A stretch of 64,000 nt of DNA from JAFAXD01 sp963760435 (GCA_963760435.1 CAVXDE010000040.1:62001-126000); one strand, 5' to 3'. Positions 40,680 to 49,989 are shown, numbered from the stretch's first letter. Notes: generated from the sequence alone by a model not told the origin. Program-made: numbers and translations.

Positions 40680-41724
40680 GAACGTCGATCGTACGGTCAT
40701 AGACCTTGAGCGGTACCGGATAGGGATGCCGGTCCTTGCCGCCGTGCGCGACTGAGAACCGCGCCGGGTCACTGAAGCGATATGGCGCGCCGTGCACCAC
40801 TTCGGCGACCTGGGCGAGTGCCCGCACGGTGCGCGCGCCGACACCGGGCACGAGCAGCAACTCGGCGAAATCCTTGGGTCCGCGGTCCGCGGCAGCCACC
40901 AGATTCCCGTGCAGCCGTCGGGCGACGATATTCTCCGACCGCACGTCATGATGCGCAGGCATCACGAGATGCGGCAGTGTCAGCTGCGGCCGCGACGCGA
41001 CGGGCTTAGCGTGCGTGCCCTCGAATTTCGCAAGCTCTTGCTCGATGCCGTCCGGGCCCAGCTCGTCGAGCAGATCGAGCTGCCGTTGGCGCGAGCTGTC
41101 GGCGCGGCGGTCAGTCAGGTTCACGATCACGCCTTGCTTGATTCCGTCGATCGCCGCATGCGGTTCGTCGACGAAGCTGGTGAGCCCTTCGGACAGCCAG
41201 TGATAGCGCCGGGCCTGCCGACGATCGCCGTTCATGCCCTGCTGCACCACGACCCAGTGTCCGTCATCAGTGATGATGAAACCGTGCAGATAGAGATCGA
41301 ACCCGTCCTGGACCGCGGCGCTGTCGACCTTCGCAACGAGCCGGCTGGTCTTGGCGAGGGCCGCGCCGTCGAGACCGACGCGATCACCGATAGCGATCAA
41401 TTCGTGCGGGGTTTGTCGCGAGTGCTGCCCGCGGCCGCCGCACACGTGGATGCCAAGCTCAGCGGATCGCGGGGTGAGGCCGCGCTTGAGGGCGCCGATC
41501 ACGCTGGTGGTGATGCCGGACGAATGCCAGTCCATCCCCATCACGGCACCGAACGACTGGAACCAGAATGGATGGGCGAGCCGGCGCAGCAACTCGTCAC
41601 GCCCATATTCGACGATGATCGCCTCGACGATGACCGCGCCCAAGCGGGTCATGCGTTCGCCGAGCCATTTCGGCACGCGGCCGCCATGCAGCGGCAGGTC
41701 GGCGCTCCCGGCGCGGCGTGCCAT
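40447..41724 (-). CDS. DUF763 domain protein
   Basis: The protein begins ARRAGSADLPLHGGRVPKWLGERMTRLGAVIVEAIIVEYG and continues with SHPFWFQSFGAVMGMDWHSSGITTSVIGALK, then GHWVVVQQGMN, RYHWLSEGL, and a helix-hairpin-helix-like LLLVPGVGARTVRALAQVAEVVHGAPYRFSDPARFSVAHGGKDRHPYPVPLKVYDRTIDVLKRAV. This is DUF763, a family with DNA-glycosylase-like HhH character shared by archaea and some bacteria and without an assigned role. The start at 41724 is chosen because the family begins with this Arg-x-Gly-x-A-D-L-P-L-H-G-G segment. The extreme 3' end overlaps the GFA frame. Confidence 0.85.
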   Translation of the reverse strand: MARRAGSADLPLHGGRVPKWLGERMTRLGAVIVEAIIVEYGRDELLRRLAHPFWFQSFGAVMGMDWHSSGITTSVIGALKRGLTPRSAELGIHVCGGRGQHSRQTPHELIAIGDRVGLDGAALAKTSRLVAKVDSAAVQDGFDLYLHGFIITDDGHWVVVQQGMNGDRRQARRYHWLSEGLTSFVDEPHAAIDGIKQGVIVNLTDRRADSSRQRQLDLLDELGPDGIEQELAKFEGTHAKPVASRPQLTLPHLVMPAHHDVRSENIVARRLHGNLVAAADRGPKDFAELLLVPGVGARTVRALAQVAEVVHGAPYRFSDPARFSVAHGGKDRHPYPVPLKVYDRTIDVLKRAVRNAKLGHSEELAAIRRLDEQARQLERHASGPSVDALFADERARSHEYGGYSVFGPEPPSRSARCLLTVRRTD

Positions 41725-41806
41725 CAGCGGAGCGCCTCGTGCTGTGGCGAATACTGGCATTGGCCGTATATAGCAGAGCAAGAACAGAAAGAGAACCACA
41801 GGTGGG

Positions 41807-42412
41807 TCACGTGCCGGGGCCGGGCGCCACCAGCGTTCGGAACGTCACTGAATAGCGGAGCGCGTCAACGGGTGGGATGCTGTGCTGCCAGTCCCAGCGC
41901 GCTTCACCGCGGAGAAGATACGCCGAGCGCGGTTGCACCTGGAGCGAGGCGCGTTGCCAGCTGTTCGCCTGTTTGCGACGCAGCCGAAGTGTGCAGGGCG
42001 CGGCGAGCGAAATCGCGATAACGTCACCGAACATCGGCTTGTCGCGATGCCAACCGATGCCGGCGCCCGGCGCGTATTTGTTGATGAGGACTTGTTGCAA
42101 GCTCTCTGGGGGGACGTCCGCAAATGCAGCCGCACGCGTCCGCAGCGGCAAGAGGAATGTCGGGATCGGTTCGCTGTCGCGAAGCTTTCCTCCGGCGTAG
42201 TCGTAGCGCCATCCAAACCAGGCCACGTGGCGGTTGGCGAGAAAACCGTGGAAGTCGAATGGCTGGAAGGACAGCGCCTCGATGTCACGGAGCAGGTCGG
42301 CCTCGTCAGCCGGCGCGATGATCTCCTCATCGTAAGCGAACCCTGCGGCCCAAGCGGGGGCGGGCGCAAAGAGGTCGCGCTGCGCTACGGCTGCTGATCG
42401 ACGTCGTGGCAT
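41807..42412 (-). CDS. AlkB-like 2-oxoglutarate/Fe(II)-dependent dioxygenase
   Basis: The 2OG-Fe(II) core is present: INKYAPGAGIGWHRDKPMFGDVIAISL gives the His-x-Asp of the iron site, and YLLRGEARWDWQHSIPPVDALRYSVTFRTL gives the distal His and the 2-oxoglutarate-binding Arg. The N-terminal part (FAYDEEIIAPADEADLLRDIEALSFQPFDFHGFLANRHVAWFGWRYDY) is that of bacterial AlkB-like proteins lacking the DNA-repair-specific region. The substrate could be damaged DNA, RNA or a protein. ATG 42412 or 42421 may be used; MPRRRSAAV is the likely start. Confidence 0.86.
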   Translation of the reverse strand: MPRRRSAAVAQRDLFAPAPAWAAGFAYDEEIIAPADEADLLRDIEALSFQPFDFHGFLANRHVAWFGWRYDYAGGKLRDSEPIPTFLLPLRTRAAAFADVPPESLQQVLINKYAPGAGIGWHRDKPMFGDVIAISLAAPCTLRLRRKQANSWQRASLQVQPRSAYLLRGEARWDWQHSIPPVDALRYSVTFRTLVAPGPGT

Positions 42413-42455
42413 GACAAACATGAAATAGGAACTCGAACAGCAAGCCGCCACGCGT

Positions 42456-43445
42456 CTACTGCAACGTCTCCCGGAAGAACCGCACCACCTCAGCATCGAA
42501 GCGCTGGTGAAACTCGGCACGATCAAAGCCGGCGATCGATTGACAAATATCGGGTGCGACCTTGGCCAATTCTGCCGTGCAGGGCGCGAGGAAATCGAAG
42601 TGGTCCGCCTTGGCGACTAGATGAAACTCTGGCGAGCGGGGCAGGTTGGCGCGCACGGCATCGGCATAGTCTGGCGCCGGCAGGATGTGGTCGAACTCGG
42701 CGCTCCAGAGCTGGATCGGGATCGTCACCGGATCCAGCCCTTCGGCGTTGAACGTGAAGCCCAATGCGGGGGCGGCAATGACTGCGGCCTTTATGCGCGG
42801 GTCCCGGATCGAGGTTGGGGCCGTGGCGTCGGCGGCGGCCGGCGGTGGCGCCATCCCGGCGCGCTTGAGCAGCGCGCACTCGAAATAGTCCGGATGCGCC
42901 TCGCAGTGTGGTTTGATCCTGGTGAAATCAGGGGCGCCGCCGATGTCGGCAAGCACCGTAAAACCGCCGGCGGAGAAACCAAATGCGCCAATGCGTTCAG
43001 GATCGATGCGGGCGTGATCCGGCCACTCGCTGAGCATATAATCGGTCACCCGCTGCAGCTGCGGTGGCCGGCGCCGGATCTGCGCCGCCCAACTCTGGTC
43101 CCGGTAGTTGTCGCCGGGATGCGTCGGGGCGGCCACGACGAAGCCGGCGCGCGCAAGCGCCAATGCCGTATCGACGTGACTGCCATACCAGCCGCCGGTG
43201 CCGTGCGAGACGATAACGAGCGGAAGATGCTCTCCCGCCACCGGCGCGCCGGGCGCGACGGATTGGACGAGGGTGCCCAGCCGTTGCTCGCGCTGAGGCT
43301 CGGCGGTCGGATACCAGATCCCGACCGTGATCGGCCGGTCGCCGGGATTGTCGACCTCCACCTCTTGAAAGCCGGCATCGGCAGCAATGGCCCGAGTGGC
43401 CCAGAGAATCAGACAGGCAGCTGTGAGAAGGCGGTGCGGTTTCAT
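42456..43445 (-). CDS. Exported dienelactone hydrolase / PAF-acetylhydrolase-like
   Basis: A signal peptide (LLTAACLILWATRAIAA) is followed by FQEVEVDNPGDRPITVGIWYPT and LPLVIVSHGTGGWYGSHVDTALALARAGFVVAAPTHPGDNYRD, the first part of a PAF acetylhydrolase-like alpha/beta hydrolase. GAFGFSAGGFTVLA holds the nucleophile Ser (G-x-S-x-G), SAEFDHILPAPDY the Asp region and KADHFDFLAP the His. The substrate is likely an ester or lactone in the periplasm. The start at 43445 begins the signal peptide; the frame extends upstream without sense. About 329 residues. Confidence 0.85.
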   Translation of the reverse strand: MKPHRLLTAACLILWATRAIAADAGFQEVEVDNPGDRPITVGIWYPTAEPQREQRLGTLVQSVAPGAPVAGEHLPLVIVSHGTGGWYGSHVDTALALARAGFVVAAPTHPGDNYRDQSWAAQIRRRPPQLQRVTDYMLSEWPDHARIDPERIGAFGFSAGGFTVLADIGGAPDFTRIKPHCEAHPDYFECALLKRAGMAPPPAAADATAPTSIRDPRIKAAVIAAPALGFTFNAEGLDPVTIPIQLWSAEFDHILPAPDYADAVRANLPRSPEFHLVAKADHFDFLAPCTAELAKVAPDICQSIAGFDRAEFHQRFDAEVVRFFRETLQ

Positions 43446-43592
43446 GCGAACCCCCAGAGTGAACAGCTCCGCGCGGGATGCAATAGGCTGGGTTGCCGGC
43501 CTGCGCCAGACACGACTTCGTGGGCATTGCTTGATGAGCAGGCGACCCCGTGCCAATCAGGGACGACAATGGGGAGCCCGCGAGGAGGTCGG

Positions 43593-43940
43593 ATGGCTGT
43601 AACGATCTACGGAATCAAGAATTGCGACACCATGAAGAAGGCCTTCGCCTGGCTCGACAAGCACGGGATTGCGTACGCGTTTCACGACTACAAGAAGGAG
43701 GGCGCGGATTCCAAGCAGTTGGAGCGCTGGTGTAAGGAGTTCGGCTGGGAGACGGTGTTGAACCGCGCCGGGACCACGTTCCGCAAGCTGTCCGACAAGG
43801 ACAAGGAGGGACTGAACGCCGCCAAGGCGATCAAGCTGATGCTCGCTCAACCGTCGATGATCAAACGGCCGGTGCTTGACACGGGAAAACGCTTGCTGGT
43901 CGGTTTCAAGCCGGACGAATATCAAGCGACCTTGAAATAG
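43593..43940 (+). CDS. ArsC/Spx-family protein (YffB-like)
   Basis: The 115-residue protein starts AVTIYGIKNCDTMKKAFAWLDKHGIAYAFHDYKKEGAD and has LERWCKEFGWETVLNRAGTTFRKLSDKDKEGL, PSMIKRPVLDTGKRLLVGFKPDEYQATL. The single Cys in GIKNCDTMKK and lack of a second resolving Cys mark it as YffB-type within the ArsC/Spx thioredoxin-fold family; arsenate reduction is not indicated. These proteins are thought to act on glutathione-linked redox. ATG 43593 has GAGGAGG 10 bases ahead. Confidence 0.87.
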   Translation: MAVTIYGIKNCDTMKKAFAWLDKHGIAYAFHDYKKEGADSKQLERWCKEFGWETVLNRAGTTFRKLSDKDKEGLNAAKAIKLMLAQPSMIKRPVLDTGKRLLVGFKPDEYQATLK

Positions 43941-43954
43941 AACCAGGGGATTGC

Positions 43955-44545
43955 GTGGACCTTCAAACTCTGGCCGCTTACGACGCGGCCGCAACCGCAT
44001 TCGCGACAGAATGGCACGACCAGCCACCTCCGGCCGACCTGCACGATCTGGTGCGGCAATTCTTCAAGCCAGGTCGCACGGCCGATATTGGGGCAGGCAG
44101 CGGACGTGAAGTGGCCTGGCTCAGCGCAAACGGATTCGACGCAGTGGGTTACGAGCCGTCGCGCGGACTGCGCGAGGAAGCGCAGCGGCGCTATCCGGCT
44201 CTTGCTTTTGTCGACGCTGCACTTCCCGAACTTGCCGGCATCGCTGACGCATCGTTCGATAACGTGCTGTGCGAGACCGTGCTCATGCATCTCGATAGTG
44301 CGGAGATCGAGCCGGCCGTCACGCGCCTCCTGTCGATCGTCAAACCGGGCGGCGCGCTGTATCTCAGCTGGCGCGTCACCGAGGGCGCCGACCAACGAGA
44401 CCAACAAGGCCGCCTCTACGCCGCTTTCCAACCGGAACCGGTGCGCCGAGCGTTGATGAATGCGGCCATTCTGCTGGACGAGACTCGTGTCAGCGCATCG
44501 TCCGGCAAAAGGATCCACCGCATCGTGGCACGCAAACCAACCTGA
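43955..44545 (+). CDS. Class I SAM-dependent methyltransferase
   Basis: Motif I TADIGAGSGREVAWLSANGFDAVGYEPSRG, then FDNVLCETVLMHLDSAEIEPAVTRLLSIVKPGGALYLSWRV, the standard order for small class I methyltransferases of the UbiE/Tellurite-resistance TehB type. GTG 43955 is used, 14 bases after the ArsC-like gene, so they should be co-transcribed. At 196 residues it is full for the family. No acceptor can be named. Confidence 0.85.
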   Translation: MDLQTLAAYDAAATAFATEWHDQPPPADLHDLVRQFFKPGRTADIGAGSGREVAWLSANGFDAVGYEPSRGLREEAQRRYPALAFVDAALPELAGIADASFDNVLCETVLMHLDSAEIEPAVTRLLSIVKPGGALYLSWRVTEGADQRDQQGRLYAAFQPEPVRRALMNAAILLDETRVSASSGKRIHRIVARKPT

Positions 44546-44557
44546 AGGACGCCCTGC

Positions 44558-45334
44558 ATGGATATCAGCTTGGCCGGTCGCGCCGCCATCGTCACCGGCG
44601 GCAGCAAGGGCATAGGGCTCGGGATTGCGCTCCGGTTCGCACAATCGGGGGCGGATCTGGCAATCGTCGCGCGCGGGCGTGACGCGCTTGCGCAAGCGGA
44701 GAAGCGCATCAGCGAGGCGGCAGGCCGGCGCGTCGTCACAGTCGTGGCCGATGTTGCCAATGCGCGCGATATCAAGCGCGCCTATGATGAGGCGATGCAC
44801 GAACTCGACCGGATCGACATCGTCGTCAACAATGCTGGCACCTCCCGCGCTGGTCCGTTCGAGAGCCTGACCGACGACATCATGCAGCAGGACCTCGATC
44901 AGAAGTTCTTTGCTGCCTTGCGCCTGACGCGCCTCGCCTGGGAGCAAATGAAGGCGCGGCGGTGGGGACGGATCATCAACGTGCTCAATATCGGCGCGAA
45001 AGCGCCACGGGGCGGCAGTGCGCCCACGACCATCTCGCGGGCGGCGGGTATGGCGTTGACCAAGGTGCTGGCCGGGGAGGGCGCGCCGCACAACATTCTG
45101 GTCAACGCGCTGCTCGTTGGAATCATCGAAGCCGATCAGCACGAGCAAGCGGCCAAGCGCGCTGGCGTCCCAGTCGCGGATTATCTGGCACGCTTCGCGA
45201 AGGACATCCCGATGGGGCGCGTCGGCAAACCCGAGGAGTTTGCCAACATCGCCTGCCTGCTGGCGTCGGACGCGGGCTCCTACATCACCGGGACGGCGAT
45301 CAATGTGGATGGCGGGCGCTCGCCGGTCGTGTAA
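44558..45334 (+). CDS. Short-chain dehydrogenase-like protein with altered catalytic Tyr and Lys
   Basis: A classical SDR Rossmann start, AAIVTGGSKGIGLGIALRFAQSGADLAIVARG, and IVVNNAGTSRAGPFESLTDD (NNAG) are present. The expected Y-x-x-x-K is replaced: at residues 157-161 the sequence is TTISR, so Tyr is Thr and Lys is Arg. The remaining sequence (ILVNALLVGIIEADQH, FAKDIPMGRVGKPEEFANIACLLASDAGSYITGTAINVDGG) is ordinary SDR. It therefore binds cofactor but is unlikely to catalyse the usual reaction. It lies 12 bases after the methyltransferase. Confidence 0.82.
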   Translation: MDISLAGRAAIVTGGSKGIGLGIALRFAQSGADLAIVARGRDALAQAEKRISEAAGRRVVTVVADVANARDIKRAYDEAMHELDRIDIVVNNAGTSRAGPFESLTDDIMQQDLDQKFFAALRLTRLAWEQMKARRWGRIINVLNIGAKAPRGGSAPTTISRAAGMALTKVLAGEGAPHNILVNALLVGIIEADQHEQAAKRAGVPVADYLARFAKDIPMGRVGKPEEFANIACLLASDAGSYITGTAINVDGGRSPVV

Positions 45335-45411
45335 ATCGCCGAACAAAGGTGCTTTCCGGCCGGGGTCTGCGTGCCACAGTTTGACTAACAATAATCTGAG
45401 GGGATCCCAGG

Positions 45412-46740
45412 ATGGTTGAGGCGACGGCAATTCACGGCACGCGTGTGGCTCCACGCAAGCCGTGGTACACGGTGCTCTATATTCAGGTATTGATTGCGAT
45501 CGCGCTCGGCGTTGCCGTCGGGCATTTCTATCCGCAAACCGGAAATGCCCTCAAGCCGCTCGGCGACGCGTTCATCAATCTGATCAAGATGATGATCGCT
45601 CCGGTGATTTTCTGCACCGTGGTGCACGGCATCTCCTCCATGGGCGATCTCAAGAAGATCGGCCGGGTCGGCATCAAGACATTGTTCTATTTCGAAGCCG
45701 TATCCACCCTGGCGCTTGGCATCGGTCTGCTGATGGGCGAGGTGTTGCAGCCGGGCGCAGGCTTCAACATCGATCCCGCAAGCCTCGATCCCAAGACGGT
45801 TGCGAGCTACGTCTCGCGGGCCGCCCAGGAAGGGGTCACGACCCACCTGATGAACATCATCCCCAGCACGTTCGTCGGTGCGTTCGCGGGCGGCGACCTG
45901 CTGCAGGTCTTGCTGGTCTCTATCCTCACCGGTTTTGCCATCTCCCGAATGGGCAAGCTCGGCGAGCAGGTGGCGCATGCGATCGACGCGATGGCCAAGA
46001 TATTCTTTGGCGTGATCGGGATTATCGTGCGGGCCGCGCCGGTTGGCGCGTTCGGTGCCATGGCGTTCACGGTCGGCGCCTTCGGGGTTGGCTCGCTGTG
46101 GAAGCTGATCGAGCTCGTTCTTGTATTTTATGCGACCAGCATTTTGTTCATCGTCGTCGTGCTCGGGACGATCGCGCGCGCCGCCGGGTTCTCGATCTTC
46201 CGCTTCATCGCCTACATCAAGGACGAATTGCTGATCGTCGTCGGCACGTCGTCGTCGGAGACGGTGCTGCCGCAGATGATCCAGAAGATGCAGCGGCTAG
46301 GAGCCTCAAAGTCGGTTGTCGGGCTGGTGATTCCCACTGGCTACAGCTTCAATCTCGATGGCACCAACATCTACATGACGCTCGCGACGTTGTTCCTGGC
46401 GCAGGCCACCAATACGCCGCTCACCCTCGGTCAGGAGCTGGGCATCCTGGCAATCGCCATGATCACCTCCAAAGGCGCATCGGGCGTGACCGGCGCGGGC
46501 TTCGTCACGCTGGCAGCCACGCTCGCGATCGTGCCTGACATTCCAATTCAATCGCTCGCGATCCTGCTCGGGATCGATAAGTTCATGAGCGAGTGCCGGG
46601 CGCTGACCAACCTCGTCGGCAACGGCGTTGCGACCGTCGTGATCAGCCGCTGGGAAGGCGAGCTCGATGCGCAGAAGCTGCATGAGACGATGGCGCACCC
46701 GATGACCATCGGCGAAGAGATGGAAACCAAGCTGGCGTAA
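45412..46740 (+). CDS. dctA: C4-dicarboxylate:H+/Na+ symporter
   Basis: The protein matches DctA: PWYTVLYIQVLIAIALGVAVGHFYPQTG, FINLIKMMIAPVIFCTVVHGI, MGDLKKIGRVGIKTLFYFEAVSTLALGIGLL and FAYIKDELLIVVGTSSSETVLPQMI (the Ser-rich re-entrant loop), GYSFNLDGTNIYMTLATLFLAQATN, then GILAIAMITSKGASGVTGAGFVTLAATL. It takes up succinate, fumarate and malate across the inner membrane and is important in rhizobia. About 442 residues, normal. It ends in a strong hairpin terminator. The GGGG-rich site AGGGGATCCCAGG is the probable ribosome binding area. Confidence 0.92.
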   Translation: MVEATAIHGTRVAPRKPWYTVLYIQVLIAIALGVAVGHFYPQTGNALKPLGDAFINLIKMMIAPVIFCTVVHGISSMGDLKKIGRVGIKTLFYFEAVSTLALGIGLLMGEVLQPGAGFNIDPASLDPKTVASYVSRAAQEGVTTHLMNIIPSTFVGAFAGGDLLQVLLVSILTGFAISRMGKLGEQVAHAIDAMAKIFFGVIGIIVRAAPVGAFGAMAFTVGAFGVGSLWKLIELVLVFYATSILFIVVVLGTIARAAGFSIFRFIAYIKDELLIVVGTSSSETVLPQMIQKMQRLGASKSVVGLVIPTGYSFNLDGTNIYMTLATLFLAQATNTPLTLGQELGILAIAMITSKGASGVTGAGFVTLAATLAIVPDIPIQSLAILLGIDKFMSECRALTNLVGNGVATVVISRWEGELDAQKLHETMAHPMTIGEEMETKLA

Positions 46741-46765
46741 GCACCGACGGCTTCGGACCAAAAAC

Positions 46766-46797
46766 AAACCCGGAAGGCGTTGCCGCCTTCCGGGTTT
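46766..46797. terminator. Rho-independent-type hairpin between dctA and caspase-like gene
   Basis: AAACCCGGAAGGCG and its exact complement enclose a TTGC loop, a perfect 14-base-pair stem, in the gap between the converging dctA (ends 46740) and caspase-like gene (ends 46824). The stem carries Ts on the plus strand (GGGTTTCGTTTG) and As on the other, so it may serve both directions. Confidence 0.75.
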
Positions 46798-46823
46798 CGT
46801 TTGTGCGCGTTGTTAGATCGTAA

Positions 46824-49823
46824 TCAATGCGGGCACTTCGGCTGTCCGGGCCCGCCGCAAGCGGGCTTGGCGGGCGGCGCTGGCCTGGCCGCTGGTGGCG
46901 GTGGAGGAGCTGCCGGCCGAGGCGGAGGCGGCGGTGCGGCCGCATGCATTGGTGGTGGCGGCGGCGGAGGTGCCGCGTGCACGGGTGGCGGCGGTGGTGG
47001 CGCAGCGCGCACGGGCGCGGGAGGCGGGGGCGGTGGCCGGGCGGCGAATGCCGGCGGCGGAGATGGGGGCTTCGCCGCCGCGGGTGGAGGCGGCGCTGGT
47101 GCGTGTGATGGCGCGACAGTCGCAAGCGGCGGCGGTGGCGCATGGGTTTGTGGCGCCGGCGGCTTTGGCGGGATCATGGCTGACGGCGCGTGGGGCGGCA
47201 CCGGAGCTGCCGTCGGCGGCGCATGCCCAGAAGGCGGCAATGCTGCATTCGGTAGCGCGCCTCGGCGCCGGCGCGTGTGGTTGGCCCGCACCAGCGGGTG
47301 CGGCGGGAGACAAGGTTGCGCTGGGAGTCGCCCCCGGCCCTGGAGGATGCTGGATCACAGCGGGCGCCGGCAAAGTGTGGGCTGCCCCGGGCGGCGTGCT
47401 TCCGGGCGTGCCGGGATGAACCTGGGGGGCCGCCGCGCCTGCGCCTGGCAAGGCCGCCGTGGGCGATGTGCCCGGAGCAGGCGGCTGCCCCGGCGCTCCG
47501 GGCGTCGGCAGAGCATGGCCTGCAGGGGCATTTGCAGTCGCGGTGTTTGCCGGTGCGCCAGGCTGGCCGGGGGCAGGATGTCCCGGTTGTCCCGTAGCTC
47601 CAGGTGTTCCCGCGGCCGGCGAGGCGCCCGGTACCGGCGGCTGACCGGCGGCTCCGGGAGTCGGCAAAGCGTGACCTGCCGGAGCATTTGCGGTCGCGGT
47701 ATTTGCCGGTGCGCCTGGTTGGCCGGGGGCAGGATGTCCCGGTTGTCCGGGGGCTCCAGGTGTCCCCGCCGCCGGCGCGGCGCCCGGTACGGGGGGCTGA
47801 CCGGCGGCTCCGGGAGTCGGCAAAGCGTGACCTGCCGGAGCATTTGCGGTCGCTGTGTTTGCCGGTGCGCCTGGTTGGCCGGGAGCAGGATGTCCCGGTT
47901 GTCCGGGGGCTCCAGGTGTCCCGGCCGCCGGCGCGGCGCCCGGTACCAGCGGCTGACCGGCGGCTCCGGGAGTCGGCAGGGCATGGCCTCCAGGGGCATT
48001 GGCGGTCGCAGTCGTTCCTGGAGCGCCGGGTTGCCCAGGAGTCGGATGAATTCCTTGGCCGGGCGCTGCGGGGGTGCTCGGCGTGGTTGGGCCAGTAGCT
48101 GTTGTCGGGCCGGTGCGGGCGGCCATGCTTGCTTTTGCGGCAATGGATGGCGGCAGCGATGGACCAACTGTTGCCGGGGCAGCGCTAACCGCCGGGGCTG
48201 GAGTAGGCGGAGCACCTGGTGCAGGCGGAGCAGCGGGTGGCGCAGCGGCGACCGCCGAGATCGGTTGCGTCGTGCTCTGTCCACTCGGTGTTTGGATCGT
48301 CACGTTGTTGGTGTTGTTGTTGACAATCACCGTGTTGTGCACGTTGTTGTAGATGATGTTGTTGGGCGGCGGCGGCGCGATGTAGGGCGGCGGCTGCACA
48401 TAGGCCGGAACCGGCTGATAGACCGGAATCGGCAGCACGAACAAGCCAACTGGCGGTGGCGGTGGCGGCAGCGCGACCCAGAACGGGGGCGGGGGCGCCA
48501 GGAAGATCACCGGCGGCGGTGGCGGCGGTGCAAACGCGAACACCGGATCATAGAACGCGAGTACCGGCCGATCGACGAACACCACTTCGGCAGGGGGCGG
48601 CGGTGGCACGTCATAAGCCATCATCTGGAACGTGGGCGGCGGCTCGAATGCGGCCGAGAGCTCTGCCAACCGGCGCCGGCAATCGTAAACGTGAGGGCCG
48701 CGCGGATAGCGGCGCAGATAGGACCAATAGGCGTCCGGCGTGTTGGCAACCCAGGTCCGTCGCCAGGTAATCGCCTCGCGGCGTGCCGCGATGATGGCTT
48801 GCACCCGCGGCGCCATCGGATCGTCCGGATAGGCCGCGACGAAATCCAGGTAGCCCTGCAGTGTGTCGCGCTCCAGCGCAGCCGCGTAGGCGTCCTGCGA
48901 GCCGAAATCGCGGATCGGCCGCGTGCGCATCTCCTGCACCTGCTGGGCCGAGACCTGCGGCGGCGGTGCATCCGGCGCGCGATCGAAGAACTGGAACTGC
49001 GCCATGATGTTCGCCGATTGCCACGGGACTTCGGCACCCTTGGTCATCTCGTTGACGCGCAGGCGCACCCGGTCAAACACATCCTTCGGCGACAGGCCGC
49101 CATCGCGAATCATTTCCGCGAGCGCCTGGGCATACGCGCCGTAAGGTCCGTCGCCGTCGGGTGCGACCGTGCCCGGCGCGGCATTGAACGCGTAGAGCAT
49201 GCCGGGTTCGGCATCGACCAACGCGAGCCCCCCGGCGAGCGGTTGGCCCGTCTTCACAAACGGATTGGCGCGGCCAGCGTCCAGCACCACCATGCTGGCC
49301 TTGAGTTTGAGCGCGGCAAGCGGGCGCGTGTAATCGGTCACCCGCACCGCCTCGAGCGGCACATCGGTTGCCTGCGCAAGCTTCGCGTCAATCGGAACGT
49401 AATAGTTCTCGCCTTCGAGCTGCACGCCATAGCCTGCGAGATAAATAAAGGCGACGGTGTTGGGGCCCGAGCTCTGCGCCTTGCTGAGGAAATCGCGCAT
49501 CGCCTGGCGCAGCGAGTCTTGATCGAGATCACGCGCGCCGGCGACGTCAAAGCCCGCGGCCTGCAATGTCTGTGCGATCAGGCCGGCGTCGTTGGCCGCG
49601 GTCTTGAGCGCACCGGTCTGATAGCCCGCGTTGCCGATCACCAGCGCGATGCGCTTTTCCGCACCGTTGGGCGGGGCGGTGCTGGGGCAGCTGCAGGTGC
49701 GGTCGGCGGAGGTGCGGCTTCGACCGCGAGGTTCTGAGCGGAAGGCCGGGAGTTCTGCGCGGCAACCAAGCCGATTGTCGCGAACACGCCGAGCGTAACC
49801 AACAGTCCGAGGTACTTTGTCAT
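46824..49823 (-). pseudogene. Exported caspase-fold protein with lost dyad and long Pro-rich tail; two frameshifts
   Basis: A signal peptide MTKYLGLLVTLGVFATIGLVAA starts at 49823. After a one-base loss in the CCCCGCCC-type run at 49664-49679 the caspase (peptidase C14) domain reads EKRIALVIGNAGYQTGALKTAANDAGLIAQTLQAAGFDV, then the catalytic-His strand as IYLAGYGVQLEGENYYVPIDA and the Cys strand as MVVLDAGRANPF. The dyad is lost: His is Tyr (49429-49431) and Cys is Gly (49273-49275), so this is a pseudopeptidase. After it come a coiled or helical part, a PPPP-rich stretch, an N-rich patch, and the 52-residue repeats. A second shift (insert) near 47255-47265 takes the end to the frame running to 46824, with more poly-Pro. 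The tail is probably periplasmic and extended. Confidence 0.7.
47485..48040. repeat. 156-base tandem repeat in caspase-like gene tail
   Basis: Four copies start at 47485, 47641, 47797 and 47953, each 156 bases after the last, and encode 52 residues of Pro/Ala/Gly-rich sequence (unit with TATANAPAGHALPTPG and GQPGHPAPGQPGAPA). The middle copies are nearly identical. The repeat is in frame, so copy number change would lengthen or shorten the tail without a shift. Confidence 0.85.
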
Positions 49824-49964
49824 ATGATGCCCCACGGGAGAGCCGTTGCGTATCAGTACACGGCAAAGGGGCTGAATGTTCTCTGAATGGACCGCGTCAA
49901 CAATGCGGCGAGACGGCGGCATTTGATCTGGCGGACGCTGCAAAACTTTTATTTCGTCCGCTAC

Positions 49965-49989
49965 GGAACCGATTGCGTTTTTGTGCGTT
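49965..49989 (+). promoter_or_regulatory. EcfG-type (general stress response) promoter candidate
   Basis: GGAAC (49965-49969) and CGTT (49986-49989) with a 16-base spacer match the alphaproteobacterial EcfG consensus GGAAC-N16/17-CGTT exactly. It lies 160 bases upstream of the poly-HAMP kinase start in the 327-base gap that separates it from the divergent caspase-like gene. The rest of that gap holds no other recognised feature. Regulation by the PhyR-NepR-EcfG system is inferred. Confidence 0.6.

Noticed and set aside
43593..43940. Arsenate reductase ArsC
   Set aside because: The protein is YffB/Spx-like with one Cys and no ars genes nearby, so no arsenic role is claimed.
46780..49737. A 985-codon plus-strand frame over the caspase-like gene
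   Set aside because: Product is Gly/Arg/Ser-rich and mirrors the Pro-rich repeats of the gene on the other strand; no motif is present.
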